Of a DNA stretch of 34,402 nt, positions 33,397-34,402 are shown piece by piece. Every line of letters starts with the position of its first letter. Within the stretch, counting starts at the first letter, position 1. The notes beneath the pieces are model-generated. The model made no database searches, was not told where the DNA came from, and was given only the letters and a program-made list of their open reading frames with translations. Origin of the DNA: Bacteroidota bacterium (lineage in GTDB: Bacteria > Bacteroidota > Bacteroidia > Bacteroidales > UBA6013); NCBI GenBank assembly GCA_020048645.1, contig JAIFMG010000145.1, positions 1 to 34,402 on the forward strand. Direction: 5' to 3'. Position numbers and translations under genes: made by a program.

Positions 33397-33473
33397 AGCC
33401 ATATGGGCCTGTTCCCTTTGCCACAGCCCGTCCTTTTGGGCAGAAAGTGGTGCTCGGGGCGGTTTTTCGAGGA

Positions 33474-34402
33474 TCACCAGGCCTGCCAAAGCACCACGCG
33501 CTGGCCTTGCTCGCCGACGCCTTCCAGCCAGAGCCAGAGCCCTTGCCCTTCAGACAGCAAAGGCAGTTCCAAAGTGGCACGGCCCTCCAGCAAATCCACG
33601 CGGGGCATCCACAAGGCCACCGCTCCATCGCCCTGGTAGGGCATTTCCAGCTTCGGGCGGTGGAAGCCCAGCATCCGGAAGTCGATCTCGCCCCGCTTGC
33701 CATATTGCCCCTGGTGCGTGAACACCGCCACCACGCCGCGCCCGCCCCACGAGCCGTAGATCGCGGCGCTGGCCTCGTTGAGCAGCTCCACCCGCTCCAC
33801 GTCGAAGGGGCTGAGCGCGTCGATGGCCTGCCGCCCCACCACCGTGCCATCGATCAGGTAGAGCGGGTCGCCCTGGTACGAGCCGATGCGCTGGCTCACC
33901 CGCCCCGGCATCCGCTCGCGCACCATTTGCAAGGTCGAGGTGTAGCTCGAGGCCGTCTGCTGGTCCACGATAAGCACCTGGTCGGGCGTGCCGTGCAGCT
34001 TGCGTCCCTGGGTCACGGAGTCGCTCACGGGCTGGTACTCCACCACGGCCTGCCGCTGCCGCCGCGGCACCCAGGCGTTGGGCAGGGGCATGAAATTGGC
34101 CGGGGGCGGCGCCAGCGTGTCGAGCAGGATCAGCACGTTGTCGCTGCCTTTGGCGTCGCGGGCCTGGATCACCACGTCGATCGTGTCGGCGTAGTCCAGC
34201 CCTTCGAAGCGGAAGCGCCCATCCGTGCCTGTTGTCTGCGTGAAGCGGTCGTTGTAGGTAGTCGTCACGAAGAGGCTGACCTGGCTCTCGGGCTCGGGGA
34301 TCTCGAGGTAGGGCCGGGTCACGCGCCCGCTCACGCCCAGGCCGCGCTCGGGCCGGCCGCGGGCCGGCGCCGGCCGCCCCTTGTCCATCTGCTCCCAGTC
34401 GA
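33474..34402 (-). CDS. TonB-plug surface protein without a beta barrel (3' part; gene starts outside the window)
   Basis: The frame is open through the right edge; codons before the first Met (34388) continue as DWEQ, so the visible ~309 residues are the C-terminal part. ERGLGVSGRVTRPYLEIPEP opens an MG2/carboxypeptidase-regulatory-like beta domain with GTDGRFRFEGLDYADTIDV. It is followed by a linker and a TonB-receptor plug: PLYLIDGTVVGRQAIDALSPFDVERVELL then AAIYGSWGGRGVVAVFT. After that, only ~85 beta-rich residues remain, far too few for a 22-strand barrel. This matches the large Bacteroidota family of MG2-plus-plug proteins rather than a true receptor. It lies upstream of and co-directional with the giant T9SS gene. 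Confidence 0.82.
   Translation of the reverse strand, partial: DWEQMDKGRPAPARGRPERGLGVSGRVTRPYLEIPEPESQVSLFVTTTYNDRFTQTTGTDGRFRFEGLDYADTIDVVIQARDAKGSDNVLILLDTLAPPPANFMPLPNAWVPRRQRQAVVEYQPVSDSVTQGRKLHGTPDQVLIVDQQTASSYTSTLQMVRERMPGRVSQRIGSYQGDPLYLIDGTVVGRQAIDALSPFDVERVELLNEASAAIYGSWGGRGVVAVFTHQGQYGKRGEIDFRMLGFHRPKLEMPYQGDGAVALWMPRVDLLEGRATLELPLLSEGQGLWLWLEGVGEQGQRVVLWQAW

Overview
The window is chromosomal DNA from a member of the Bacteroidota, most likely a GC-rich Saprospiria-like lineage; that placement is an inference from protein style, not a measured taxonomy. Supporting signs are three proteins with type IX secretion (T9SS) sorting domains (two type A, one gliding-motility-associated type B), a DUF6702-like protein, a fused CrtYcd-type lycopene cyclase, a TonB-plug surface protein, and promoters with the Bacteroidota -7 element TAnnTTTG, often in a variant ending TTcG.

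Left part (1-12.3 kb), nearly all on the minus strand. A REP-like repeat opens the window. Then come a membrane-anchored small protein, a LolD-type ABC ATPase, a CaCA sodium/calcium exchanger, a TatA-like protein and a protein with two CX4CXC motifs. Next is a tight four-gene operon read from 8.7 to 3.9 kb: DUF6702-like protein, an 887-residue T9SS protein, a TPR protein and a small C-terminally anchored protein. A coiled-coil membrane protein (with a ten-base G:C run just before its start), a lycopene cyclase and a membrane GAF sensor follow.

Middle (12.6-15.9 kb), plus strand. pta and ackA, the acetyl-CoA to acetate/ATP pathway, enclose a 3-hydroxyacyl-CoA dehydrogenase homologue that keeps the catalytic His and Glu but has lost the usual Asn.

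Island (about 15.94-18.8 kb). Between ackA and argS the DNA turns visibly AT-rich. It holds a HEPN/MNT toxin-antitoxin pair, a second MntA-like gene without an ATG whose HepT partner is cut to an 18-residue remnant, a promoter with a 38-codon ORF that stops exactly at a palindromic element, and a 415-aa protein that may be distantly AcrVA2-like. Two intergenic elements share sequence and layout, so the island looks like a string of cassettes. No integrase or transposase is visible here. This is the best candidate for an undescribed system in the window.

Right part (18.9-34.4 kb). argS (plus) and an isopenicillin-N-synthase-like oxygenase (minus) converge on a 15-bp-stem terminator. A secreted T9SS protein, MazG and a MacB/FtsX-type permease follow on the minus strand, then a lone AAA ATPase on the plus strand. 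Two 207-bp direct repeats, related to the one at the left edge, come next. Last are a 1570-residue T9SS protein with 15 Ig/PKD-like repeats plus dockerin-like and cohesin-like modules, and a partial TonB-plug protein running off the right edge.
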